Below, in pieces: positions 44,041-55,653 of a DNA stretch of 64,000 bases. Position 1 is the stretch's first letter; every line of letters begins with the position of its first letter. The stretch comes from Roridomyces roridus. Taxonomy: Eukaryota; Basidiomycota; Agaricomycetes; Agaricales; Mycenaceae. Location: positions 62,001-126,000 of the forward strand of contig JARKIF010000086.1 of the NCBI GenBank assembly GCA_029378245.1, given 5' to 3'. The translations under genes and the position numbers were made by a program. The notes beneath the pieces are model-generated. The model did not search any database. It was not told the origin of the DNA and worked only from the letters and a program-made list of their open reading frames with translations.

Positions 44041-45400
44041 GTTGCGGTAGAGATGGTCTTGCTTTTTGCTTGTCAACTTCCATTGCACAAGCTAAATGTT
44101 GGGTAGTGTTTTCGCTGCAAGCTTCACAACGGGACAACGGACGTCATGGCTGGTGAGTACCAATTTTCGTGCATGTCCTCAGGGTCTCGACAAGGTTCTC
44201 AATCACTCTAGTGTCTAGTTCGACAAGCCGTGCCTCCATCATGGCTTGGGCGACCTTCCAACCTCGTTCGATCCGAGGTGACACTCTTCGGGAAATAGTC
44301 GCACCCTTTTTGTCCAACCACGGACAACTCCACCTCTCGACAGCCCCGCTTCCGAGCAGAAGAATTTGGTTCTAATTCTCCTCGTATGCTTACACCCACG
44401 CATCTGCTCTTCCCTTCATATTCAGCTAGCGGGTATCAACCACCGACTTCTGGCCGCACCATCGTCGAACTATCCCAGGTCTTCTGTGCAACTCTGAAGT
44501 TGTCCGTTCGATCCGGCACTGGACAATCGTAGCCTAAAATGGTAATCCTTTTTTTTTTGGCGCTCAGTCACCATGAATCTGACCGAACACCCGCTTCACA
44601 GCGTCTGGCTGCCCACAGTATCCGCTTGCCTGAGTTCAAGATGCGAGTTGCAAGCTTCGACCGGTGTATACATCCCGTGCTCAAGAGCTCTGAGTAAAAC
44701 ATTCCGTGAGCGGGAGTGCTTACTGACCGGATGATGTCGAGTCTCGACGCACCTCCCAAGATTCCCTGTTCGACTCGGGGTGGGACGATGTCTCCTTGGC
44801 AGGCTCTTTTTGAATCCCTTCTCCACTTCATGAGGCCATGCGTCGCCATCACATTTTTTGCTTCCAGCCTGCATGTTCCCAACAGTGTCAACGATTCCAC
44901 GTTCTCAATTTGTCACGTTCACAGCGTCCAGTTGGACGAGCCGCGCCTCTGAGCTCGATTCCCGACTTATCTCGTTCGATCCGAGGCAACACTTTCAGTC
45001 GCTGGTTCTTGCCTCGTTTTTTGCAACCACAGACAAGGTACAACTTCACCGGTGCAAAATTCGCTTTCCACGGCTCACGGTACATAATGCTCGCTCATCA
45101 TCTTTCGAAATGCTCTCTCTCTCTCTCTCCACCTGCTTCTAGATGAACTCAATGACCCACCTGTAGCCGCACCGTCGTCGAACTGAACTGTCCCAGTTCT
45201 TCTCTGTCACTCGAAAGCTATCCGTTCGATTCGGGGCGGGACATGATACTGTTCGAGGCATCGTCCTCTTTCGCCCACTAGCCAGTAATCTGACGGAGAC
45301 ACCGAACTCAAGCGGCTGCCTGGGCTCATGAAGCTGTAGGTTGCAAGATTCCAGACACCCCGTTCGATTCGGCACTGGGAAATAGAAACTGAAAGATGTC
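44041..45400. repeat. Segmental duplication, copy 1, right part
   Basis: Matches about 51885-53170 in the same order, for example gggtagtgttttcgctgcaa at 44101 and 51926, and the block around cagtaatctgacggagacac at 45283 and 53051. Similarity is patchy, so the duplication is old compared with the transposon. Confidence 0.8.
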
Positions 45401-46400
45401 GGTTTTTTTATCCCTGCATCTGAAACTGCAGGTCATGCTCGCCTGCTCGTTCTCGAATCTCGTTTGGTCTCTCTGTGAGCTTGTGCACGCTCTGGGCTTC
45501 AATGACACCCTCCTTCGAGTCAAATATCTGTTGGCTGTATTTTTTCAAAGCGTCAAGTTGCAATCAAGAGTCTACGTGGGTTCGGCACAACGCAAGATTC
45601 TCAGACGTCTCGTTCAATTCGGGGCTGGGCGTTGCAGCTCCATCGATCCATTATTTTCCCCCTGCATCTGGAAGCACTGCCAGGCGGTGTTCTATTGACT
45701 GTGTCTTTGTGAGTCATTTCAAGTTCCTTTTTCTCGTCCTCAGTCGCGAGTCGTGATATTAATGCTTCAAAATGGTTTGCTGCAGTTTCCCCGGTGCCTA
45801 CGAGTTATGTCGCCAACACCGACGTCGACACGCCCACCGCCCGTCTCCAACAGCCAGCAGTATGCGGGCTCAAGTGACGTCCCGTTCGATTCGGGGCCGG
45901 GTGTTGGTTGGGGTCAGCTTCTCTTTTTCAAAGTTTACTTCTCTGTGTCCCTGTCTGTACAAGTTCTGCCAGGGAATCGAACGTCCCATAGTACGATCCC
46001 AAACCTTATGAAGTTTTCTCTGTCCGTTCAATTCGGGCTGGGTATATGCATTTGAAAGCCACCCACCCTCTTTTGCAGCATTTACATCGACTGAAACTCC
46101 TGGACCGCAGGCTGCAAGATACATCGAGTCGCATGTAGGTGACTAGGTCTGCGCCAGGCAACAACGTTGTCTTCGGTAACTTTACACCAACGGGACGTGA
46201 GATCAAGGCATTTGATCGAGCCCAAAATCTCGTTTGATTCATTACGGGGCTTGGGTGGATGCACCAACATCTGAACTTTCTCATCTCGTCGCTGTCGCAT
46301 CCGAGTTCGCAATCATTGTTGTCCACGTCGAAGCAGGTCGTTGCCCAGCTGAGACTTGAAGAAAGCTCTTCCGGTCCCGTTCGAATCGAGGCTGGACAGA
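44255..46400 (+). repeat. Cluster of B-box/T-arm repeat units
   Basis: About ten T-arm-like sequences with TTCGATTC or a close variant, near 44268, 44502, 44771, 44973, 45221, 45362, 45612, 45887, 46023 and 46377, mostly followed by CGGGGCTGGG-like bases. Unlike the 33 kb array, I could not fold a convincing acceptor stem for most, so they look like older, degenerate members. Confidence 0.55.
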
Positions 46401-46687
46401 CTGGTTAATTCTTGAGATGTCTTTTTTGTGGTGATTCAAGGTGGTGGTTATATCTGAGACTGTCCAGAACCCTCAGGTAACATTTCTCCACACGCGATGG
46501 AAGCTCTTCAGACGTCCCAGTCGATTCAGGAACGTGAAAGATTTCGGGAACTGCTGTAAACTCGTTCTCCTTCCCTTTTTCCCGGCGCGGTGCGCGCCCA
46601 GCGAATATAAGATTTATTATAGGGAGCTGATGCTGGTCTCTCGTGAGTCGTCCGAGATGTAACAACAATACATATGTTCGTGTAACT

Positions 46688-48296
46688 TTACAACACATAG
46701 CGGCAACAGATTTGATTTTTTGAACTCTGCAGTACTCGGTTCAAACCAACTCCGAGTCCTTGGGTGAAGAATTTCCAGCCCCCTGTATGATTCATCAATA
46801 TCCGAGTCCGGACCAGAGAACTGAGAAAATCCAGAACGTTTGGACTTACGCCCATGACCTTCATCTCAACACCCTCCTCCACACTGTTGTCCGAGAATAC
46901 CTCACGCGTGATGGTGACAACTCCCAGTTTATTGGGCTCGATGGGTGCTGTGGCACCATGAGTGAATTGAGGGGTTGAGATGAATGCTTCATGCGATCTA
47001 TCCATCCCGCGACCACCCATGATTTTGAGGCGGGAGTTCAAGATGGTCAGAGTTGCAATAGAATATAGTTTCGGCAGTATTCCTCCCGTTGCTGCATAGT
47101 AGACGTGATTTGGAAGTGCAACATATAAGATCAGAGTGGCCAGTGCAACCAGAGCTACGAGGGTGAGGTGCAAAACACTTTCAATTTGGCACAAATGCCT
47201 ACCTGTCATTGTCCCAGTCTCAATTATCAATCTGATGAGCCTCGAGATGATCTCTTGAGTCTCCCGAAAACCGGTATCATATCTTGTCAGCTAGAAACCA
47301 TGTCAAATAATTTTGGAACCGGAAGAGCTGAAGCTGACATAGTATATCATCCATCCAGCGATGAGAATATCTGTGACTGCTGACCCTGCGAGCCAGATCT
47401 GATAGAGAAATAGTCAGTCCTGGGTTCTGGGATGATGGCTTATCACACCCCAGTGACATATGAGTTATGAGCGTTTTGAAGACCCAAGACATCGCTAACT
47501 TAGCATGGAAGTCAATCCAAGAATGTGGAAATGGGTGGATGTAGACCCCGTACTCTGAGAATTAAAGGCCCCGAACACAATTCCGCAAATGCAGCTGGTC
47601 ACTGAAATCTATTGGCAAGAGAATAGCATCAACACAACCGAATTTCATAGGGAAGTGGATCATCTTACCATCAAAATCACACAAGGAACTATCCACGCGT
47701 CTGAGAGCCTCCGGATACGGTATGCATAGAATGATTGAGCAGCAAAACCACCTGTGGGATAAATAAGGTCATAATTAAGGATGCATGCAAATAAGATTTA
47801 CTGAGACTAGCCATAATGGGTACCATGTACCCAGTTGGATGTGTCTTGAGAACAGAGGAAATGTTGGAAAATCCGGGTCCATATATTGTGAATGCATCGT
47901 GAATCATAACACCTGTCATGACCAACTGGACAACATATATTCCATAGACAAGAGCCTTGGTCAACCTCCGGTCATTAGGAAATGCCTGGTAGTAAAGATC
48001 TGCTCTGGGTTAAACTCACCGTCTGTGCAAATACAGCTCAGGACACTCACAGATTTGCACACTCAAGCAACCAAAGAGTGCGAGATCCATGAGAAACAAG
48101 AGAATCTAAATCAACACAGTTCCCTTCAGTGTGTCATTGCACAGGATTTTCCAGAAACGCACCAGTGTATCCGCTCTGTGCCGACAGAATCAATCTAGTA
48201 TCGTTGAGGAGAGGAAAGAGGTCACCGACGTCTGTATCGCAACTGCAGGAACAGAGAACGAACCATCCACTGCAGGCGCCATTGTGGGGGGAGTCA
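46688..48296 (-). CDS. DUF6534 multi-pass membrane protein
   Basis: Function unknown; an abundant Agaricomycete membrane family. At least seven small exons. Diagnostic pieces in order: FGCLSVQI joined to YLYYQAFPNDRRLTKALVYG, VPIMASLS, FYAYRIRRLSDAWIVPCVIL, IWLAGSAVTDILIAGWMIYY, then RLIRLIIETGTMTALVALAT and ILPKLYSIATLTILNSR. Junctions reconstruct the family pattern: a serpentine core with a conserved W/D/A helix and a final LPKLYxNSLLxxLNxR-like motif. The start is uncertain (ATG 48296 or 48367), as is the exact first intron. The tail after LNSR is about 75 residues, with no domain. No pheromone or enzyme motif seen. Confidence 0.75.
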
Positions 48297-48412
48297 TTTC
48301 GAATCTCCATGACCCCATACCTGGAACATTTATGTTGATTTGGAGTGATCCCACGATAAATATTCATGGGAAGTACCGACCAGGATACAGCCTGTGCAAA
48401 GAACTCCCAGCG

Positions 48413-49334
48413 TCATACCATGTTACTTTTGCATGAGAATAGCCAGCACGAGTTTGGAATTCTGGATGGCATCCCGTTCAAGCTCAGCATAGAGGAGAAA
48501 GTAACCACCGGATCCAAGTCTTTGAGATATGCACAGAGTTTGCACAGGCCCTTCTCGGACCTCTTGATGGCGGCGCTCAAAACGAGGAGGGTCCCATGGA
48601 GAAGGTATACGAGGACATCCGGGTCGCGCCGACTCTCCTCATGAATCAATGATTTTGGCCGTGAGCGGATTGGATGGATGGGATCCCAGTGGAAGCTGGC
48701 GGAGCCGGGAGAATCGAATGCTTCAGGTGGACAGTTTTGAACGAAAGCTCCCTCCAGCTCCAAAGTATTACAAGGTAGCTGGCGTAGTTTTCCACTCGAG
48801 CAATGACAAGATGATCCTGGTACCCTGGCTCCAGCGCTGCGAATTTCCCCAGAAATCGGCTGCAGTTTCAAGTCGGTATGTGACCATTCCAGATTGGCCC
48901 GGCGGGAAGCCATCCTAAGGATTCCAGATACACACGCGCCGTACTACCATGTTACCAGAAGCCATCCAGGAACGGGCGCCACACGGCGATCCTGAGAGGG
49001 AGTCAAAGAGGCCATGGAGTGCAACCGTCAGGCTCTCGTTCGTCTTCTCCGGGTATTATGGTCCTTGGGTCATCTTGGTGTGTCTCCAACGAAAGGATTG
49101 GCGGTACCCACACACTTTCCAGAAGTCACTGTGTCGGTATTTATTGCCCATCCCAGATATAGTCACGCGCGTGACCCATAGCGGCCCATAACCATCCAAG
49201 AAGAGCGGATGATACCAGTAACTACAAGCCAGTTCCGTGGGTGGTCGACGGTCGTAAGTAGTCACCTGGAGCTCGAAGCGCCGGCGGTCTTGGTGGTAGT
49301 TGCGGAGCAAGATCGGGTTTAATTCGGATGCCAT
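48413..49334 (-). CDS. Hypothetical protein, possible two-exon gene
   Basis: An ATG at 49334 opens MASELNPILLRNYHQDRRRF, and a second frame starts at 48913 (MASRRANLEWSHTD). Composition is protein-like but I recognise no family, and the intron joining them is not clear. The two could also be separate or spurious. Confidence 0.3.
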
Positions 49335-49537
49335 CAATCACTTGTTCTCACACTAGGTCATGGCTTAACACTATCGACGTACGGGGAAAACGTACCCTAC
49401 TCGACACAGTACGGTAAATTGACGCTCGGTAACGGTGTATCGTGTACAGCAGCCAATATCGGCAGTCGGATGGTGTGTACGCATGTGATGTGGGTGATCG
49501 AAAGAAGAGTGATGAGAAAAAGGGTACTCGTACATAG

Positions 49538-50410
49538 CTAACAACCTGCAAGCTTCAAGCTCGGCGCGACCTGTGCTCCGTGCGAGCTGTTGCTGCGGGG
49601 CGACACCCTGGCGAGGGGCGACTTGCCAATGTTCGAGTGCGTAGAGGCGCGAGTGTGAGCCTTGAGCGCGAGCGGCAGCGAGTCGGAGAGGATCGAAGGC
49701 GCGGAGTGGCCAGAGTCACCGGAGGCTGACGAGGAAGGCGCAGCGGGCTGCCTGTCGAGCATACGCGGGGAGACATCTGCTGCATCGGCATGGAGAAGGG
49801 CGAAGACGAAGCGGGGCCTGTCGTAATATTAGACGACATGCCCGATCGAAGAGGAGTAAAAAGACGTACTACCGAAGATGCTGGAGGGGAAGAGGGGGCG
49901 GGGGTTCCGGGATAGGCAAATGGGGTCTCTTGGACGGGAGCGAAGAGGTAGTCACCACCGTCGTCCTCTGCATCATTGTCGCTGTGCTGGCCAGAGGTGG
50001 ATCGGTGCGCTTCTGGGATGAGCGGATTAGCAAGAGAAAAATGAGGGGGAGGAAGAGAGGAAGAGAGAAAAGGCGGGAAAGGGAAGTAGGGAGACGAAGC
50101 CGAGAGCCGAGAAAGAAGGTAGATAGAAGGAAGGTGAGGGCGAGTAGAAGTGAGTGGCAGAAGGTAAGATAAGAGACCGGGGAAGAGAAGGGTGAGGATG
50201 AATGGAGGAGGGTAGGACAAAGTAGGACATCGAGAAGGCAAGAAGAAGCAAATGGAAGAGAAAGACGACGAGGTCACGTGGCAAGCATGCGAAGGGGAAG
50301 GTAATAGTGCAGGTGCCACGAGGAAAGGGATGGAGGGTGTGGAGCAGGGAAAGGAAGCAAGGAAGACAATAAGCAAGGACGGGAGAGAGAAGCGAATGAC
50401 TCACAACCAA
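49538..50410 (-). other. Ser/Pro-rich open frames, uncertain gene
   Basis: The minus strand is open in several frames because the plus strand is GA-rich (49990-50400). The part near 49560-49830 (VSPRMLDRQPAAPSSSASGD) looks most protein-like and may be a last exon, with a GTACGT...CGACAG intron upstream of it. No domain recognised. Confidence 0.25.
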
Positions 50411-51064
50411 ACCCCAAAGACCGCATCGTGGCTCCTCCCATCCCTAACCATTGTTACCAACCCTCCGTCGACGAAATTCCTCCGGCATAAGCGTAAGCGG
50501 GCCCGCAGTATGGCGGTCAGCATTGATGCCTGTGGCACTCTCAGCATCAAGAAATTCAGATCAGATGCAGCGAAGAAACTCACCAGGCGGCAAGGTCGCC
50601 GTAAGTGGAATCCGCGTGGAACGCGGGCAAGGCGCGGGATTAAACCGAGCCAGAGAGCGAGACACCGGGGTGCGCAGTGTCTGCAAAGCTGGCAGCTGGT
50701 GAGCCCCTCTCGTAGGGCAACGGGAGCCAACCTCAGAGCCCGGGGAGGCGCGGGAGACGTCCTCAGGCACTCTCGACATTGCTGGTGGGACGGCACAGGC
50801 CTTGAAGTTGCTTTTGCGGGTGGTGATTATGCGCGGGCCTACAGTTTCGGTGGTGGTAGACAGCATGCGGGATATCTTGTGGAAGATCCGACGCGAATGG
50901 CGAATGGCTGCATGCTTCTTTCCCGGGGAGTGCGAAGTGACACCGCTGGCCGTGCGGCAGATTCAAATGAGCGAGGTGGTGCCATCATTGGATGCCTGGT
51001 ACATCAATGGGCTCGGAGGGTACAGCAGGAACGATGGTGACTTGGAGCGTAGTTCTCTTGCAAT
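50411..51064. other. Intergenic, no supported gene
   Basis: Long open frames exist on both strands, but none shows domain or splice evidence. Confidence 0.35.
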
Positions 51065-51181
51065 GGCGAGCCGAGGCCTTCGAGGGTGCGGATGATTTTA
51101 CGGGTGATTTCCTTGGATACTGCGTCGCGTGATCGGCTGACAGAGGCGTCGGGGAGGAGTTGGCTGGCGAGCAGAAGTCAT
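51065..51181 (-). pseudogene. Duplicated 5' fragment of DGK1
   Basis: Starts ATG at 51181 and matches the DGK1 start (MTSA, then Pro/Arg-rich) at DNA level, but small deletions move it out of frame within about 10 codons. Left over from the segmental duplication. Confidence 0.75.
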
Positions 51182-53170
51182 GAGCGGGAGAGAGAATCCT
51201 TGTTTGGTTAGGCTGTGAATCTGATATCCATCCTCTGCTTAGTCAGACGGCCCAAATTCAAACGACCACGCAAGCGAACGCTAGCCCCCGGCGGAGAAAA
51301 TTTCCTGGTTTCTCTTCTCCCCCGTCGAGCTGGACGTTGGACGTTGGACGTTGGACCCGCTCGGCCTCTGAATCAGGGAAACTGAGTCAGGACGGCATCA
51401 GCTCCTGATCGGAGGACACAAGTCCGACCACCGCCAAGCAGCCACTTACCAGCCCGCGTTCTCGACTTACCGCTTTTCAACGAAAACGTCAAGATAGGAC
51501 CTAATTCACTCGCCGGACCTCAAGAATCGATGGATATCTCAGAGTCGGAGCCTTGACTTCCGATGCGTGTACGCCACAATCGCCAACGTACCTGTTCGAT
51601 TCGGGGTTGGGAGACTTGTTCAGGCATGTTGGAATCACTTTTTCTCCTATACATCTGGAGGCAGCGAATTATGCACCCCATCCGACCGTCGACGATGAGG
51701 TGCTTTTCTACTTCAAACGTTCGTAAGTCGGCGGTCTATGCACACCTCCTCCTTTCACCCCCAAGGAATTAATCATCCTGTCCGCAGAAGTATGCACTGA
51801 CACACCGGATCTACAGATGCGACTGGGACTTCCCCCAAGATCCCCTGTTCGAGTCGGGAATCGGGATAGGGCGATTGGTTTGTCGAATGTGTCTGTTTTG
51901 CCAAGTTCGACCAAGCTAATGTTGGGTAGTGTTTTCGCTGCAAGCTTCACAATGGGACAGCGTATGTCATGGGCTGGTAAGTGATTTCTCACGTGTCCTA
52001 ACGGTGTCGACGAGGTTCTCAACCACTCATAATCGTACACAGCGTCTAGTCCGACAAGCCGTGCCTCCATCATGGCTAGGGCGACTTTCCAACCTCGTTC
52101 GATCCGAGGTGACACTCTTGCCCGTAAGAAAAGGTTGCATCTGCTTTTGGTCCAACCACGGACAACTCCACATTTTGACAGCCCTGTTCCCGAGCTAAGC
52201 CAAATCGTTTAGTCCTAATCCATGCTTATGCTCCCCATTTCTCGAAATACTCCCTGCTGTTCCTAGCGGGAATCAACCATTCACCTCTGGCCGCACCATC
52301 GTCGAACTCTCCCAGGTCTTCTGTGCAACTCTGAAGCTGTCCGTCCGACAGTTTGGGGCTGGAAAATGTTTGAGTGTGCAATTTTTTGCAATCCTTCGCC
52401 ATGAATCTGACCGGACACCCGCCTCACAGCGTCTGGTTGCCCACAGTATCCGCTTGCCTGGGTTCATTTAACTTCAACGGTCAAGGTGCAAGCTTGAATC
52501 TATCCCGCTCTCAAAAAGCTCCAAGCAAAACATCCCGTCTGCGGGAGTGCTTACTGACCGGATTATGTGCGTGCACTTCCCAAGATTCCCTGTTCAACTC
52601 GGGGTAGGGCGATGGCTTTGTTGTTGGCGGGAAGGCTCTTTTTGAATCGCTTCTCAACTTCAACGCTCTGTGATTTTTCGGTGCAACGGAGAACATGCGG
52701 GGTCATAGGTCGCCATCAACGATTGGACGTTCTCAATTCCCCGTACACGTTCACAGTGTCTAGTTGCATGATCCGCGCCCGTGAGCTTGATTCCTGACTT
52801 CAATCTCGTTCAATCCGAGGCAACACTTTCAGCAGTCCTTGCCTCGTTTTTCCAACCACGGACAAGTTACAACTTCACCGGTGCAAAATTCGCATTCCAG
52901 ACTTCCTCGCGGTACTATGCTCGCTCGTCTCTTTCGAAGTGCTCTCTCTCGCTTCCTTCTAGAACTCAACCACCGACCTGTGGCCGTACCATCGTCCAAC
53001 TGAACTGTCCCAGTTCTTCTCTGCCAGCTTCCTTTTTACACCCACTAGCCAGTAATCTGACGGAGACACCGAGCTCACAGCGGCTACCTGGGGTCAAGTT
53101 GCAAGTTGCAAGATTCTCCGACACCCCGTTCGATTCGGCGCGGGGCAATGAAAAATAGGATAATGTCGCT
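51065..53170. repeat. Segmental duplication, copy 2 (empty of element C)
   Basis: Partner of 36650-37447 plus 44041-45400. The position matching the element C target reads gattGGTTTGTC near 51877, with a single GT, consistent with the 2 bp duplication in copy 1. Carries B-box sequences near 51594, 51848, 52094, 52589, 52807 and 53127. Confidence 0.78.
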
Positions 53171-54507
53171 TTTTTTAATCCCTGCATCCGAAGGAGCTGG
53201 AGCTCCTCAATATGAGCCATCTCATTCGCGGAGAATCGTGGAGTCACTGCGTTTTGCGAAATCTGGTCACCCCCGTGGCCAGGTAGGATAGTTGAGATAG
53301 CCCTACCAATCCAGTGTTCTTGCCCGCCTATCCCGGTTTCCTAGCCACACGGAAGACAGATGGAAAATCACCCGATCTGTCCAGGTGTGGCCAGCTGATC
53401 TAGCACACCTAGTCGTTACCCTGGACAACTCAGATGTCTTTGCACCTATCCCAGGCATGGCTTTCCTCCCTATCCCTCCCGTGGCTTCTTGGGCCAACTC
53501 GGGTACGGCTCATTATAAGAACCCTTCGGTAGGCGTTCGGACTGGACAAGTTCTCGTCTCAGCTCCCCCCGCATGCTTCCCGGATCCATGTTTCCTCCCG
53601 GGGTAAGTCTCATCCGGTACGTTGTTTTCGTACGCGGGGCTACAAGCTGGCGTAACCGTCGGCCTGGGTAAGTCCATTACTTATTCGAGCGGCACCACTT
53701 CAAGACTCAAGTCGGGTGGTAGCATGTACTTCAAATTCGGGCTTCGCATCCAGCGCCGATGATGCTTTTAATGTGTCCTCTATGGGTGTTCCGCACTATA
53801 GGTACATAGTAGTTTCTGTTTAAATAGATTCCATTCGTAAAATTTGTCACTGCCCGTGCCATGGGCCCCATTTGAATGAACTTTCCATTGAAAATGCTTG
53901 GCTGTTCAATCTGGTCCGCAGCGAATTTGCACGGGGATTGTTGGAGGATTGTGGTTCTGTTCCATAATCTAGCCAGTCTGGCTATGCGTGGCCAGCCAAT
54001 CTGTACATGCTGTGGCTATTCTACCTGTCCACATGTGGCCAGATGCGGGACTTTTTTACCTATTATTCGGTCTGTTCACCCATGGATCATCAAACTGTCC
54101 TTGCGGTGGACAGACGGGCTTCTTCAATGATCCACTACGCTATCCGCACCATGGCGAGATTTCACAAAACGCAGTGAGTGTAAGTACTCTTCGGCCTGGC
54201 GGGCCAATGATCACGCCGCTCGCGAACTTATTGGGGCGTCAGCGGAGATGCTCGCCGCCCTGCGATGACTTGCTGCCGGCGGTTGGACTCGGATATCCAG
54301 ATTAACTCCGCGAGCCGGGATTATATGGCTCCTCGGTGAGTCCCGTTTTAAACCGCAACAGGACCAAGTATTCAAAAGATTCACAGGTAGTCGGAGAAGT
54401 AAATAGAACCGCCGGCGATGCCATTTTTCAGAGGAAAGACAGAATACAAGAAAAGTTACACAAGCATGCAAGGAGAGTCCAGAACTACAACACATCACCC
54501 TCCGCCC
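53171..54507. other. Repeat-like intergenic region
   Basis: No supported gene. Several GTGGCCAG motifs, and a TATAAGAAC sequence at 53513 followed by pyrimidine-rich sequence reminiscent of an LTR promoter; I could not find matching ends. Confidence 0.35.
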
Positions 54508-55146
54508 TCAGTCCAACCTCGGCTCCTCCTCAGCTAGCGCGAACTCCCGGCCCTGTAGACGCGGCTCCTCCTCCGATATGGCGAACTCCCTTCCCTCCAA
54601 GCGTGGCTCCTCCTCCGAGATGGCGAACTCCCTTCCCTCCAAGCGTGGCTCCTCCTCAGCTATCGCAAACTCCCGTCCGTCCAGCCTGGGCTCCTCCTCA
54701 GCTATCGCAAACTCCCTTCCCTCCAAGCGCGGCTCCTCCCCAGCTATCGCAAACTCCCGTCCGTCCAACCTGGGCTCCTCCTCAGCTATCGCGAACTCCC
54801 TTCCCTCCAAGCGCGGCTCCTCCTCAGCTATCGCCAACTCCCTTCCCTCCAAGCGCGGCTCCTCCTCAGCTATCGCAAACTCCCGGCCCTGTAGACGCGG
54901 CTCCTCCTCCGATATGGCAAATTCCCGGCCCTCCAACCTGGGCTCCTCTTCAGCGATAGCGAAATCGCGTCCCTGCAAACGGGGTTCTTCCTCGGCCATC
55001 GCGAACGCCCGGCGCACTAGATCTACCGAATATGAGCATGTGCGATGCTGGGGCCTGTAAAACCACGTACTGGAAGCGGGGGTGGGGATGGCCACGGCCG
55101 GGGCGAGGAGACAGGCAATGGCGAGGAGGGGTGTGATTTGGACCAT
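54508..55146 (-). CDS. Secreted repeat precursor (candidate RiPP precursor)
   Basis: 212 aa from ATG 55146. A signal peptide (MVQITPLLAIACLLAPAVA, cleavage likely after AVA) is followed by a 27-residue leader ending VRR. Then come twelve repeats of 14 residues, type EFAIAEEEPRLEGR, with limited variation: I/M/L at position 4, A/S at 5, E/Q/D at 12. Each repeat is bounded by Arg, and the first is preceded by dibasic RR. This is the layout of fungal Kex2-processed repeat proteins and of dikaritin precursors, where each repeat releases one core peptide. FAIA resembles the YAIG core of ustiloxin but lacks Tyr. Neighbours encode UstYa-like proteins, which fits. Between-repeat sites are single Arg rather than KR, so processing is uncertain. 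It could instead be a structural cell-wall or surface protein. Confidence 0.75.
   Translation of the reverse strand: MVQITPLLAIACLLAPAVAIPTPASSTWFYRPQHRTCSYSVDLVRRAFAMAEEEPRLQGRDFAIAEEEPRLEGREFAISEEEPRLQGREFAIAEEEPRLEGRELAIAEEEPRLEGREFAIAEEEPRLDGREFAIAGEEPRLEGREFAIAEEEPRLDGREFAIAEEEPRLEGREFAISEEEPRLEGREFAISEEEPRLQGREFALAEEEPRLD
54511..55008 (-). repeat. Twelve 42 bp tandem repeats coding the peptide units
   Basis: Eleven full units and a shortened last one, all in frame. Nucleotide differences between units are mostly silent or conservative (Glu/Asp/Gln, Ala/Ser), suggesting selection on the peptide. Confidence 0.9.
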
Positions 55147-55204
55147 GGTACCTGGTGTGCTGGGGAGAGGGAGGGATAATCTGAATTTCAAGTCGCCACA
55201 GCGC

Positions 55205-55218
55205 CGGTATATATACCC
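55205..55218 (-). promoter_or_regulatory. TATA box of the precursor gene
   Basis: GGTATATATACC, a palindromic TATA element about 65 bp upstream of the ATG at 55146. Confidence 0.6.
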
Positions 55219-55653
55219 CGAGTCCCCGACCGAACGAATCATTCCGCGTTATCTCGAAGAATTTTGATTCATTATTTTTGCCGGTCGGTACCCTTCGGTA
55301 CCATGCGCGTACGATCAAGGCTGTGGGTCATTCCATTATTGTCGGCGGACGGGCTGTGGTTTGCTGTAGGCTGTAGCGATCGAACCGTGGGGCAATGCCG
55401 AGCCGGTGAGAACGGCGCCCACGACCATTCAGCGCCCGTACCCCTTCCAGAACCCAGGAGGAAAAAAGAAGAACGCGAACTGAGATTGTATCGGGCACGA
55501 GGTGTAATTTGTTTGATGCAGAAAAATCATTTGAATACGGTGGCAATACGGTGGAAGAAGTCGTAAGCCGTTAAGCGAAGGTGATGCGATGTGGCCGTTG
55601 TTTGCAGTGTTACATGTTATATTGGATGCGCGGTGAATCCAGCCTTGTCGTCG

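Noticed and set aside
49555..50376. 273-codon minus-strand frame taken as one gene
   Set aside because: Open mainly because of base composition; only the 3' part looks protein-like, so just an uncertain region was listed.
50252..51040. 262-codon plus-strand frame
   Set aside because: Starts with ATG but is low-complexity Lys/Arg-rich sequence from a GA-rich stretch, with no domain and an end inside unrelated sequence.
53171..53860. Solo LTR
   Set aside because: TATA-like and pyrimidine-rich parts are suggestive, but no TG...CA ends or target duplication could be found by eye.
54578..55060. Plus-strand Ser/Arg-rich repeat frame
   Set aside because: It is the antisense shadow of the 42 bp repeats; the minus strand has the signal peptide and TATA box.
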